Assembly: GCA_905250075.1 (NCBI GenBank)
Contig: CAJNOP010000015.1
Span: forward strand, 2,967,340 to 3,031,339
Length of the DNA: 64,000 nt
Direction: 5' to 3'
DNA from: Rotaria sp. Silwood1
Lineage: Eukaryota; Rotifera; Eurotatoria; Philodinida; Philodinidae
Part shown: piece after piece, positions 7,883 through 18,121 of the stretch
Layout: each line of letters starts with the position of its first letter
How positions within the stretch are numbered: the stretch's first letter is position 1
Position numbers and translations under genes: made by a program
Notes under the pieces: generated by a model
Databases searched by the model: none
What the model saw: only the letters and a program-made list of their open reading frames with translations
What the model was told of the DNA's origin: nothing

Positions 7883-10498
7883 ATGAGTCGACCATCAAGA
7901 CGACGCCTTCCTGAAAACTACATGGTTATTTGGGTTGATGGAAATATGGATATGGCCAATAAAGATTGCCAAAATACAATGGATCAATTGCGTGGTGTCG
8001 TGAATCAAGTCAATCCGTGTACAACAGCTGAAGAATGTATTCAACAGCTGAATGAAAATCCTGAAGAGATATCATTTGTTATCTCCTCAGGTGCACTTGG
8101 ACAACATATGGTACCAGACATTCATGATATGGCAAAATTAAATGCCATATACATTTTTTGTCCTAAGAAAGAACGGTATCAAGATTGGGCCCAAAATTGG
8201 GCAAAAATCAAAGGCGTTCACACATCAATCAAACATATTTGTAAAAAATTGGCAACAGCTATTAAACAATGCAATCAAGATCATATGTCGGTAAGCATTG
8301 TTAGTGTGAATGCACGAGGTTCTAGTAAGAATCTAGATCAGCTAGAACCTTCGTTCATGTATTCCCAAATATTCAAGGAAATACTCCTTGACATAGCACA
8401 TTGTCATCAAGACTTTGAAGACTTGATCACATTTTGCCGAAATGAATACAAAGACAATACCCAGGAGATGAAGAATATTGCAGATTTTGAAAATACTTAT
8501 CACGCAACAAAAGCTCTTTGGTGGTATACACGCCAATGCTTCACTTATAAAATGCTTAATGGCGCCTTAAGAACACTCAATGGCGATATTATAATCCGAA
8601 TGGGATTTTTCCTGTGTGATGTACATCGTCAAATAGAAACCTTGTACAAGAATCAGGTCAGTCAATACCATAACAAGATTTTTACGGTCTTTCGAGGACA
8701 AGGCCTATCGAAAGCTGATTTTGAAAAGCTCGCAGAAAACAAAGGTGGACTTATTTCTTTTAACAACTTTTTATCCACTAGCAGAAATCCAAATGTCTCC
8801 CTCATTTTTGCCAAGAGAGCTTTAAAAATGACCGATATGGTCGGAATTCTATTCTACATAACTATTGATCCTACAATCTCATCAACTCCATTCGCCTCCA
8901 TTCGAGAGGAAAGTTACTTCAAGGGTGAGGAAGAAATTCTCTTCTCCATGCACACGGTATTTCGAATTAGTAAAGTTCGAAAAATTGACAACAATCATGC
9001 ACTTTATCAGGTTGATCTTAAACTTACGTCAGATGATGATCCACAACTTCGAGAATTAACTGACTTTATACGAAAAGAGGTCAGCGGCACCGGATGGCGT
9101 CGAATGGGTCAATTGTTACTCAAAATAGGTCAATTCGACAAGGCCGAAGAACTATATATGGCACTACTAGAACAGGCATCGAACGATAGTGATAGAGCAT
9201 ACATCTATCACCAGCTTGGATGGTTGAAAAACGACCAAGGACAATACGCAAAAGCAGTTGCATTTTACGAACAATCTCTGAAAATCTACCGAAAAACTCT
9301 CCCCGAAGATCATCCTTCATTAGCTACTATGTACAATAATGTTGCTCAAGCGTATAACGACATGGGCGACTACTTGAAAGCGCTTGAATTTTACAAAAAA
9401 ACACTTAAAATTGAAGAAAAAGCTCTGCCTTCGAATCATCCTCATTTGGCTACTTCGTACAGCAACATCGGTCAAGTGCATAACAACATGGGTGACTACT
9501 CGAAAGCACTTGAATTTTACGAAAAAGATCTTGAAATCACAAAAAGAGTTCTGCCTTCGAATCATCCCTCATTGGCTTCTTCGTACAACAACATCGGTGG
9601 AGTGTACAGCGATATGGGTGACTACTCAAAAGCACTTGAATTTTACGAAAAATATCTTGAAATAAGAAAAAAAGCTCTGCCTTCGAATCATCCCGATTTG
9701 GCTACTTCCTACGACACAATCGGTCAAGTGTATAATAACATGGGTGACTACTCGAAAGCACTTGAATTCTACGAAAAATCACATCAAATCTTGAAAAAAG
9801 CTCTGCCTTCGACTCATCCTCATTTGGCTGGAAATCATTTGAGTTTTGCAGCATATTACGAAAAAATGGGTGATTACACAACAGCTCTTAAAGCCCTTAA
9901 AAATGCTTATCAAATTCAGCGAAAAGCTTTTGAAGAAGGTAATCGAGCTTTTTCTTTTACGTACAGTAGGTTAGGAAGAGTTTATCGCAGTATGAAAGAT
10001 TACTCAAAAGCACTTGAGTATTTTGAAAAGCGGCTCGCAATAGATGAAAAAACACTACCTGAGAATCATCCATATTTTGGTATATCATACAGTAATATTG
10101 GTGATGTTCATCGTTTAATGGGTGATTATGAGAAGGCACTTACATTTCATCGAAAAGCATTAAATTTTCAAGAAAATGTTCGATGTAATCCTCTCCAATG
10201 TGCAACGACATATATCAATTTGGGTGAAACTTATCGTCAAATGAAAAATTATACAATGGCATTGACATATTATCAAAAAGGATTAAAAATACGGGAACAG
10301 AAACTATCAAAAAGTCATCCTGATTTAGCTGTAGCATATCACAATTTGGCGAAATTATATTTATCTACTCGACAATATAATATGGCAATGCAAAATGTTC
10401 AACAAGCCGTAGAAATCGCTCAAGAAAAATTACCCTCAAATCATCCTCATGTTTCGGAATATAAAGAAACATTAGAAAAAATTCGAAAGAAAATGTAA
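7883..10498 (+). CDS. ADP-ribosyltransferase domain fused to 11 TPR repeats (bdelloid-type ART-TPR protein)
   Basis: An intronless 871-codon gene. Residues about 1-135 form an N-terminal module I cannot name (MVIWVDGN..., ISSGALGQ). Residues about 200-365 look like an arginine-type mono-ADP-ribosyltransferase. They show the R-S-ExE triad as R271 in VFRGQGL, S298-T299-S300 in NFLSTSRN, and E349-E350-E351 in GEEEILFS (E351 the likely catalytic Glu). Residues about 402-871 are eleven TPR units of about 42 residues with the kinesin-light-chain spacing (YxNIGxVYxxMGDYSKALEF). The ART would transfer ADP-ribose from NAD to a protein substrate, and the TPRs would hold a partner or mediate oligomerisation; substrate and partner are unknown. 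There is no signal peptide or membrane segment, so a cytosolic location is likely. ART-TPR fusions are a known expanded class in bdelloid rotifers. The 3' flank is cut by the N gap 25 bases after the stop. Start chosen: first ATG of the frame, with a TATA motif upstream. Confidence 0.88.
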   Translation: MSRPSRRRLPENYMVIWVDGNMDMANKDCQNTMDQLRGVVNQVNPCTTAEECIQQLNENPEEISFVISSGALGQHMVPDIHDMAKLNAIYIFCPKKERYQDWAQNWAKIKGVHTSIKHICKKLATAIKQCNQDHMSVSIVSVNARGSSKNLDQLEPSFMYSQIFKEILLDIAHCHQDFEDLITFCRNEYKDNTQEMKNIADFENTYHATKALWWYTRQCFTYKMLNGALRTLNGDIIIRMGFFLCDVHRQIETLYKNQVSQYHNKIFTVFRGQGLSKADFEKLAENKGGLISFNNFLSTSRNPNVSLIFAKRALKMTDMVGILFYITIDPTISSTPFASIREESYFKGEEEILFSMHTVFRISKVRKIDNNHALYQVDLKLTSDDDPQLRELTDFIRKEVSGTGWRRMGQLLLKIGQFDKAEELYMALLEQASNDSDRAYIYHQLGWLKNDQGQYAKAVAFYEQSLKIYRKTLPEDHPSLATMYNNVAQAYNDMGDYLKALEFYKKTLKIEEKALPSNHPHLATSYSNIGQVHNNMGDYSKALEFYEKDLEITKRVLPSNHPSLASSYNNIGGVYSDMGDYSKALEFYEKYLEIRKKALPSNHPDLATSYDTIGQVYNNMGDYSKALEFYEKSHQILKKALPSTHPHLAGNHLSFAAYYEKMGDYTTALKALKNAYQIQRKAFEEGNRAFSFTYSRLGRVYRSMKDYSKALEYFEKRLAIDEKTLPENHPYFGISYSNIGDVHRLMGDYEKALTFHRKALNFQENVRCNPLQCATTYINLGETYRQMKNYTMALTYYQKGLKIREQKLSKSHPDLAVAYHNLAKLYLSTRQYNMAMQNVQQAVEIAQEKLPSNHPHVSEYKETLEKIRKKM
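9304..9850 (+). repeat. 126-bp tandem repeats within the TPR region
   Basis: The DNA of consecutive TPR units is nearly identical with a 126-bp (42-codon) period. The block ctctgccttcgaatcatcc recurs near 9423, 9549, 9675 and, with one change, 9801. The phrase gactactcgaaagcacttga also recurs. The flanking TPR units are much more diverged, which suggests recent unit expansion or conversion in the middle. Confidence 0.85.
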
Positions 10499-10522
10499 TT
10501 CGTCTTTATTTCGATTTGCTTA

Positions 10523-10622
10523 NNNNNNNNNNNNNNNNNNNNNNNNNNNNNNNNNNNNNNNNNNNNNNNNNNNNNNNNNNNNNNNNNNNNNNNNNNNNNN
10601 NNNNNNNNNNNNNNNNNNNNNN
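10523..10622. other. assembly gap, 100 N
   Basis: Exactly 100 N, a conventional placeholder for a gap of unknown size. It removes the 3' flank of the ART-TPR gene. Confidence 0.98.
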
Positions 10623-11700
10623 TTTGACATCATTTTCATTGCATAATGATGATTATTTTCGAAAACTAAGATTTCTTCATTACTTTCATTAGTTTTGTAC
10701 GAATTACTTTTATTTTTGAAATATGAAATTTCAATCATTTTCCAAACGATAAATAATTTGTATGAATTTTTCAGAGAAAAATCGTTTTAATCGATGTCTT
10801 TTGTGCAAAATACATCGTTTGTCACGATTGTTCTTAAAAAATTAAACGTGAGAATGATAAATTTGAATCCTTTTTACAAATTATAGTTCTTGCACATAGA
10901 AGTCTTGAAAAAACGGACGTTGTAAGGATAGAAAATATGTCATGCCATGATTTTTCTAAGTTTATTAGATATTTTTATACTATCCATCTGACTAGATAGT
11001 TATATCAAAGAAAATGAATTAAAGGACTTTCTTTTTCATCCTTCTTATCATGTTATTTTCATGCTTTTTGAATGATTAATTTTACACGACATCGTTTTTC
11101 TCAGGAAAAGCAATTTCATAAAAATGATCTAGATAACATCATTTTTTTTGTCATTTTATAAGTCACACCCGCATCCACACCTTCAAGATCAACAATTATG
11201 TGAACATGTTCTATTCAAAGCTTTAGTTTAATTTGTAAAAAACAGTCTATATATTGTATATCTGATGTTAAATCGCGTTACAAAACATGTACATGTTTGT
11301 AATGAATTATTAAGATTTCCTCATCTTTGAAAAAATCCAACATGCTATTTTTTTACAAAATAATTTAGAATATATCGTTCTTTAAAATGCATAAATAAGG
11401 CTGAGTTTTTGATGATGCTATACGTCTATTTCATGAGTGTTGTTCGAAATCCCATACTTCAAATCCATAAACTATTATAACATCAGTTTTATCTTGTTAT
11501 AATGTTGTAGTTATTGAGTGGTCCTTTACCTTTCTTGATTTCAGCATCATAGATTTTTGTTAGTAGAACTAAATAAAATAGGTTTTGTTTTTGTTAAAAT
11601 CTTTAACAGAAAATAAATCCTCTCCAACTATCTTTGGTATTTATTTCATATGTAGCTATTAATTGTATATGTACGGTTTATGCTTTGATATTTTTAATGC
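10623..11700. other. intergenic DNA, nothing recognised
   Basis: AT-rich sequence without long open frames or obvious repeats. Confidence 0.4.
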
Positions 11701-11721
11701 ACAAACAAGAAAAGAATAAAA

Positions 11722-12240
11722 TTGAATTGTAAGTTATATCACTTGATTGATATTAATAGTCTTTATGATAAAGATATTGATGTTGAATTTATAATTACTA
11801 TTTGTAATGACTTATCAGGTATAGATGGTAGTTCGAAAGAAACAAAGACTGCTGTTATTGCTGGTAAAATTCGTCGTTGTATATATTCATTATTTTACTT
11901 TTTTTCTTGCATTAGATATTTTTAAGAAATATTCTTTTAATGGATTATCACCATAATTATTCGCCATTTTCTATTGTAACGTTATTAATTGATTATTCTA
12001 ATATTGGTCTTGACATATTACGTGTTGGAGTATAATAACTTGTTGATGTTGTACTATCATCACTTGATAGTAGTGGCCATGAATATTCAATTGAATTCAA
12101 TGAAACCATTTTTCTTAATAATGATCATCCTTCTAGTTTATTTGGACGTGTATATGAATTTGTAGCAATAACTGAATCAGTTAATATTAATGTTGGTAAC
12201 ATTTTAACCCAATTCTCTGCATATTATACCTGAAAACGAT
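11722..12240 (+). pseudogene. possible decayed coding relic, cadherin-like flavour
   Basis: Fragments in different frames read like coding sequence with rotifer codon use: DVEFIITICNDLSG...SSKETKTAV, then SPFSIVTLLIDYSNIGLD, then LDSSGHEYSIEFNETIFLNN. They are interrupted by stops and frame changes. The order loosely recalls a cadherin repeat (strand, D-rich linker, next repeat), but the DxNDN linker is not intact (DYHHNYSP). This is an impression only. It could equally be an unrelated decayed gene. Confidence 0.22.
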
Positions 12241-14768
12241 GTGCAACAGTTAGAATTTGATCAGTTCATTCGTTTGTGTATATAATTAGTTAAGTTTTTA
12301 CACAAATCATTCCATCTAAAGAATAAAAAAAAGCAAACAATCAATGGACCAAAAAGAATATTTCTCAGTTACAGGAATAGATAATTAAGAAAAAGTGTTT
12401 TCTTTTTATAAATACAGACTTGCTTCTTCAAGATGATATTGTTGTCGATAGATCATTCTTCCATTTGAAACATGACTTTAGGACATGTTTAGTTCAGCTA
12501 GAGAAGATTTAATAGTTATTAATTGATGAGAACAATATAGTATTAGTACTCTTAATATGAACATTTTTTTGACCTCTTTCTACTATCTAATATCTGTTTT
12601 ATACGCATGATTCGATTGTTCAACTAATTAAGAAAAGAATGATATTACGACACCAGCTAGCTTTGCAAGAAAAAACTTGAATTAACTAATGAGTAAAAAT
12701 GAAACTTAATTAACATTAATATTACTTCAAAAGCAGAAAATATCTTAGACAAAAATAGATAAATTCTAGCATCAATCATCAGATGTTTAATCAAAACTAG
12801 TGTAAAAGCAAATATTCTCGAACAGTTTCATCATTCCACGGCAAATCATACGTCCACACTCCAAAATGATCAAAAATGTTTTTTTTTAAATAATTGAAAA
12901 ATTTTTTAAATTTTGATTCTTTTTCATCTCTATAAGAACAACCTCATATATGTGAAAGCATAAAGAATTTCCTTAATTGTTATCTTCGTAAGTTATACGA
13001 GATCTCCAATATATAGATTGAAATTGAATAGATATAATTAGCGACATTATATTTAATTTATCAAGTAACATATTCGAAGTTGAAGAGTCGTTCTCTTTTG
13101 ACTAAGAAATCCTCACATCAGTGGTGTTCAAGATTCTCTCGAATACGAAATGCAGTGCGAAGCACGAAATGTGGATATTTCGAAAAAAAACCCGTATTCG
13201 ATAAAAAACGAGTAATCGATTCTAGGATCAATGCGTGTTATTTTCGGTGAAGGTGTGTACACGCTTCTATCTCTACAGGAATTTTATCAAAGAGTATCTA
13301 CATGTTTCTGAAGAACATTTTTGATTGATAGTTTTAATTATCTCTATAATTCGTTATCTGTTATCAACCGCATTAACAGCTGTTTCACATATGAGCACAG
13401 AGAATGGCACCTAACTTTTTCTCTATTTTAGTTTTCATTGATTCGAGATTAAAAGAGCGTAAACTCCTTCGTAATTTGTAATTTTCAGAAGATAACTCTG
13501 AGGGAACCGAAGTTGCTTTAGAGAAGCATTCCAAAGCAATTATTGGTTCGATCTCGATGCTTGGATTTCGCATATCAATGATTATTTTCTGAGGTTTGGT
13601 TCTCGAGGCCATCGCGTCACAAAATATGGAAGTTGGCTGCGTACACAAAGCACTACATCAATGCTGTACTTCGTACCGCATTGAATATAGAACCACGATA
13701 CGACGCGTAGAGCTTCTTGACCGCGATTTTTTTCAAACCGCAATATAAAATACCGTGATTATTAAAAGGTATACCTCGGTTACTATCATGGTCACTGTAA
13801 TTTACTTTAAACATGACGAGAGAAATCACAGTTTTATTGAATTCTTTTCGTGGATACTCTTCATGTATTTCTGACTGATGATTATTATTTGAGGATCATT
13901 CCTTTAGATCGATGATATCTTTCACATTAATTTGTATGATTGATAATGAATATCAAACAGTCAGTGTGAGAAGATTAACAAATGCGTGTGTATATGACCA
14001 AGTATATTGTTGTTTTGAAGACATACTGAACACAGATACTGTAAGAAAAGAACAACAATATACGAAAAGATTCAAATCTATTCGTGCTATTTTTCCGGTA
14101 GATAATATTTCAATATATCTTCTCAATCTGGATTTTATTCCAGTGATACTTAGTTCTGTGATTGAGAAAATACAGTACCATCTCGCAGAATTTTTTCCAC
14201 AATGCTTTAACAAAAAGAATTAGAAATTAGATAGAAATAGATAAAAACTTAATTAAGAAGAGAGATTTTAATTTAGAAAAGTCTCATCAATGTAATAATG
14301 AAAGAACTATACGTCTTTAGTCTTGGTTTGTTTCAAGAAATGAATAATCTCGAAATTGAAACTAAATACCATAGGTTGTTTTTAAATACGGAAAGAAAAT
14401 GTCTTTGGTTTAGTATGCGGCTATGTATTAATATTCTTCTGAACAATAAATATGCCTAATTCAATTGTGTTTTATCTCAAATACATTTCTATCTTAGTTG
14501 TATATAAATAAATGAGTATTGTTAAATCATTGATCTAACTGCTCATATCGAATAAGTTTATTGTTTTAAACTATGCACATATACAGAGAAAACAGATCAA
14601 ATTTTTCTTTCAATCATTAGGTACGAAAATTGTTGTGTTTAAAACATTGTATTCTTGATCATCTGAACGAGTTTTTTATGTTCAGCAATAATAATATGTT
14701 CCTCATCGGATTGTTTTATACGAAAGAAAATAAAGGTTAATCAAAAATTTTTTTTTTTGTATATCATT
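12241..14768. other. gene-poor interval with small open frames
   Basis: Contains an 87-codon minus frame (13385-13648) and a 103-codon plus frame (13912-14223), neither with a recognisable motif. A perfect 13-bp inverted pair, gtatattgttgtt (14002-14014) and aacaacaatatac (14051-14063), sits inside the second, which may be structural rather than coding. No supported gene. Confidence 0.35.
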
Positions 14769-15508
14769 TCATTGAATAGAAGTAAACAAAAAGTAAAAAT
14801 TAGAAATAGTTTTGAAGAAGACAGAATGTATGATGCATTCTCTTCTCTATTTGTTTCTTGTCTAGGTGTTGTTGTAATTGGCATAAAAAACTAGCGTTAC
14901 CGTTATTTCGATCTGAACAAAGTTGTAAATTTTCATGATTTATATTACAAGCTTGAAGATAAAATTACATGTTTTATTCCATAGATATAAGCTTCAATCA
15001 TATAATAAGAAAATTGACTGTTTGATATATTATTTATAAGCACTTGTTGATTAATAGTTAACTTATAATTATGAATTGGTCCAGCTTGTTTTGAGGAAGG
15101 CGACCAAAATAATGTTAGACGTTTAGAGTTTAATTTAACTGTGATATTTTATGGTGGTGATGGACGTCCATTAGGTGTTCGAATGTAACGTGTGATTGTC
15201 TCAATGAACAGAGCCTGTGTTTGATACGTCATCGAAAAATTCCACAGTTTCAACATGGGTGCGATTACTTCTTACTTCGCATTCACATGATACTGATCGA
15301 CAATCGGTTACGTGAATCATTAATCTTTAAATATTTAGTAGATAAAATACAATAAAATAAAAGGATTTTCTCACCTAATGAAATTAGTCTAAACAAAATT
15401 TACAACCTGCAAATTATCTTGAAATAATTCAGTATCGAAATAGTTGATTTGTATTGTGTAAGTAACTGTGATGAATAAAATAAAAATAATCGATTATTGA
15501 TGTTGCAT
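14769..15508 (-). pseudogene. FN3-like secreted protein, copy A (pseudogene)
   Basis: Colinear with the intact copy at 19939-20749 over both exons. It is disabled. The start codon (15506-15508) is followed after four codons by TAA. Exon 2 has lost roughly 75 bp around the segment equivalent to DDLQPDTLYSF, leaving ttcattgagacaatcacacg, and has several further in-frame stops. The recognisable remains read back as the FN3 part (SQFSY, RLTLFW-type). The flanking upstream sequence to about 15990 is also shared with copy C, so a segment larger than the gene was duplicated. It is the most decayed, hence probably oldest or least constrained, copy. Confidence 0.8.
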
Positions 15509-16365
15509 GTTTCTCTTGTCCATGAGAAAATAAAAGTGAAAAAAAAGGCTTCAATTAGTAAACTACTTCGATCAGCATACTTTTAATGAAAATGAGAAAG
15601 AAAAGGTTGTCTATTGACATATAGCACTATAAATCATGGAAAAACTAAAAACAACAAGAAAAAGGTAAATTGAAATTCAAGGAAAAGGAAACGCTTGTTT
15701 TAAATAGGTCAGTATAAGATTTTATATTAAGTGAATTGAATAAATACAGTAGATACTTAACTCAATGTGATGCACTCAATGACAGAACATAAATCACTTA
15801 CTTTACAATCATGTTTTTTCTAGTAAGACGCTCATAAAATGAGAGAAAAATAAAAATAATAAAATCTTTATAGGAGAATAATAAAAGAAAAATATCATTC
15901 ATTAGGATTGAATCTTACTGTAAAAGAAGCAGTTGTCTGTGCTTAAATGATCATACATTCTTTGGTGTTTGGCGATAGATAAATAATTCGCATAACTATA
16001 AATTTTATTTGTCATTGGCAGAATAAGTCGAATAAAATGTGAATATATATTCAGAGTGTCACAAGAATCCAAATGAAAAACTTGTAGTGAGTAACTCCTC
16101 AGTAATTGACGAGAATTATATATCTTTTTTTAAGCTTTCAGATAAAATATGTATGTGTACGGAAGGAAGAATTAAAATAGTTTTCCCGATGACAAAAATT
16201 CATGCGAGCTATCATTGTAAAAGGAAAGCTATAAGTTGAGTTCGATTTGACTGTAATGTTTTCACAAAATAGAGAAAAAATGCCACTTTTTATATCACCT
16301 TATATATATATTTACAGATTTATTTATGTTATGATAAAGAAAAAAAAAAGTTTGTCTAAATTATT
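15509..16365. other. duplicated flank of copy A and spacer
   Basis: About 15540-15990 aligns by eye with the upstream flanks of copies B and C (shared words such as ttctattgacata and gaatcattgaaa, and the ttactgtaaaggaagc region). The rest is AT-rich. A 66-codon plus frame at 16039-16239 shows no motif. Confidence 0.45.
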
Positions 16366-17195
16366 TTAATATATAATTGAAATGAATAAGAGGAAACAAA
16401 AAATTAAAATTAGAAAAAGCTTTGAAGAACATAGACTACATGAGGCGTTCTTCTGTGTACTTGTTTCTTGCGTAGATGTTGTTGTTGTCATTGGCATATA
16501 AAAGGTAGCCATACCATCATTTGGATGCGAACATAGTGACTGATTTTGATAATTTATATTACAAGCTTGAAGATAAAATACATCTTTTTGTCCATAAATA
16601 TAATCTTCTGTCATATTATAAGAGAATTGACTGTTCGATATATTATTACGTAGCACTTGTCTATTTAAAATTAATTTATAATGATTAATTGATCCAGCTG
16701 GTAATAACGGAAATGACCAGAATAAAGTGAGATGTTTAGAATTTAATTGCACTGTAATATTTTGCGGTGCTGATGGATATCCATTATCTGTTCGAATATA
16801 ACGTGTGATTGTCTCATTACTTTCAATACAGCTTAAAGTAAATGAATATAATGTATCTGGTTGAAGATCACCAACGTCAGCAGAGCCTATATTTGGCTTA
16901 TTAGACATAAATTCTATAGGAAAAGCATCATTATCATTGTCATCGGTGGAATTACTTCTTACTTCACAGTCGCAAGATGGTGGTGGACAATCTGTCACAT
17001 TACTCCATAATCTTTCAAAATTCACTATATAAAACATGAAAAAACAAAAGGATTCACTTATTGAATAAGTTAAGGAAAAATAGTAGTTTGAACAATCCAA
17101 TCTTCTACATATGATTCAGGGCCGAAATAGTCTATTTGTGTTGCACAAGTAACTGTAATGAATAAAATAAAAATCATCAATCTATGTTGTTGCAT
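16366..17195 (-). pseudogene. FN3-like secreted protein, copy B (exon 1 broken, exon 2 open)
   Basis: Two exons by alignment to copy C. Exon 1 starts at ATG 17193-17195 and encodes a clear signal peptide (MQQHRLMIFILFITVTCA). It ends in an in-frame TAA where copy C has GCT AAT. The donor that reads CA|GTAAGT in copy C is CA|ATAAGT here, so the normal 5' splice site is lost. Exon 2 (16366-17011) is completely open for 214 codons: two N-glycosylation-rich beta-sandwich segments, PSAPQNITV and LTLFWSFP of the FN3 fold, a Thr-rich stalk (MTTTTSTQETSTQ) and a C-terminal hydrophobic tail suggesting a GPI signal. The intact exon 2 suggests recent inactivation of exon 1, or use of another promoter or start. 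I call it a probable pseudogene. Confidence 0.65.
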
Positions 17196-17628
17196 ATTTC
17201 TCTTGTCTGTTAGAAAACAAAAGTGAAAAATCTTCACTTAGTAGGCTTCCTTTATATGCACTTTTTTAATGATAATTAAAGAGAAAAGATTTTCTATTGA
17301 TATAAAACAACATGAATCATTGAAAAACTAAAAATAATAAGAGATAGATAAATTGACATTAGAGGAAAAGGAAATGCTTGCTTGAAATCGATCAGTATCA
17401 GGTTTTATATTAACTAAGATGCATAAATACAACAGATGCTTAGCTCAGTGTGATACACTTAACGTCAAAACTAACTCGATAAACTCCATCTGAAAATAGA
17501 TTATATATATTCTATAAAGTAGTAACTGTTTAACCGAGCCTGACAAGCTATCCTATTTTATTTACAACCATGTTTTTTTTAGAAGGCGTATGATAAGATG
17601 AAAGAAAAAGACAAAAAAATCTGGATAG
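17196..17628. other. duplicated upstream flank of copy B
   Basis: Aligns with the flanks of copies A and C up to the inserted foldback element at about 17629. The alignment with copy C resumes at about 18121 (atatagaagaacaatagg against catagaagaatggc). Confidence 0.55.
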
Positions 17629-18121
17629 AGTGTCCAGAAAGTCTTTAACCTGAGAAAAATTTAAATATCTCTGCAAGATTTTGATACAATTGGTTGATAT
17701 TTGTATCACTGATACAGGAGTGTTCATAGCTCATATTCACAAAGGAAGCATTAATAAACCTTATTTCGAAGCATCACAACTGACTTCGACAAAGAACTAT
17801 ATCCATTCACGGATTATGAATAGAAAAACAATATGACACTTTTCTCACTCAATGCATTCTATTAATTATTGAAACTTTCCATGTACAAACAGTAGCAAGA
17901 CATGTATCTGCTGTATATATTTGAGACGAAATGATTCGTGAAAAGTTATAGATCTTTATTGAAGTGAATTGAGATGCTTCAAAATAAGTTTTGTTAAGGC
18001 TTCTTCTGTGGATATGAGCTGTAAACACTCCTCTATCAGTAGTAAAAATATCAGTCCATCAGATCAAAATACTACAAAGATATTTAAATTTTTCTTTCGT
18101 TCAACACTTTCTTGACATCCC
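17629..18121. mobile_element. foldback element, about 490 bp, inserted in flank of FN3 copy B
   Basis: The left arm from 17629 (gagtgtccagaaagtcttta... aaatttaaatatctctgcaa) is repeated inverted up to 18121, with arms of roughly 190-200 bp and moderate divergence. Each outer end is preceded by TA (ggaTA|gagtgtcc and TA|tgggatgtc on the other strand), compatible with a Tc1/mariner-type TA target. No transposase frame is present, so it is non-autonomous. The host flank continues on both sides in register with copy C. Confidence 0.7.

Noticed and set aside
9320..9665. 81-codon minus and 93-codon plus frames inside the ART-TPR gene
   Set aside because: Alternative frames of the 126-bp TPR repeats; the repetition of their translations simply mirrors the TPR units.
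17629..18121. Considered as a CRISPR-like or structured RNA locus
   Set aside because: A single long inverted repeat with TA borders in a eukaryotic genome is better explained as a foldback element.
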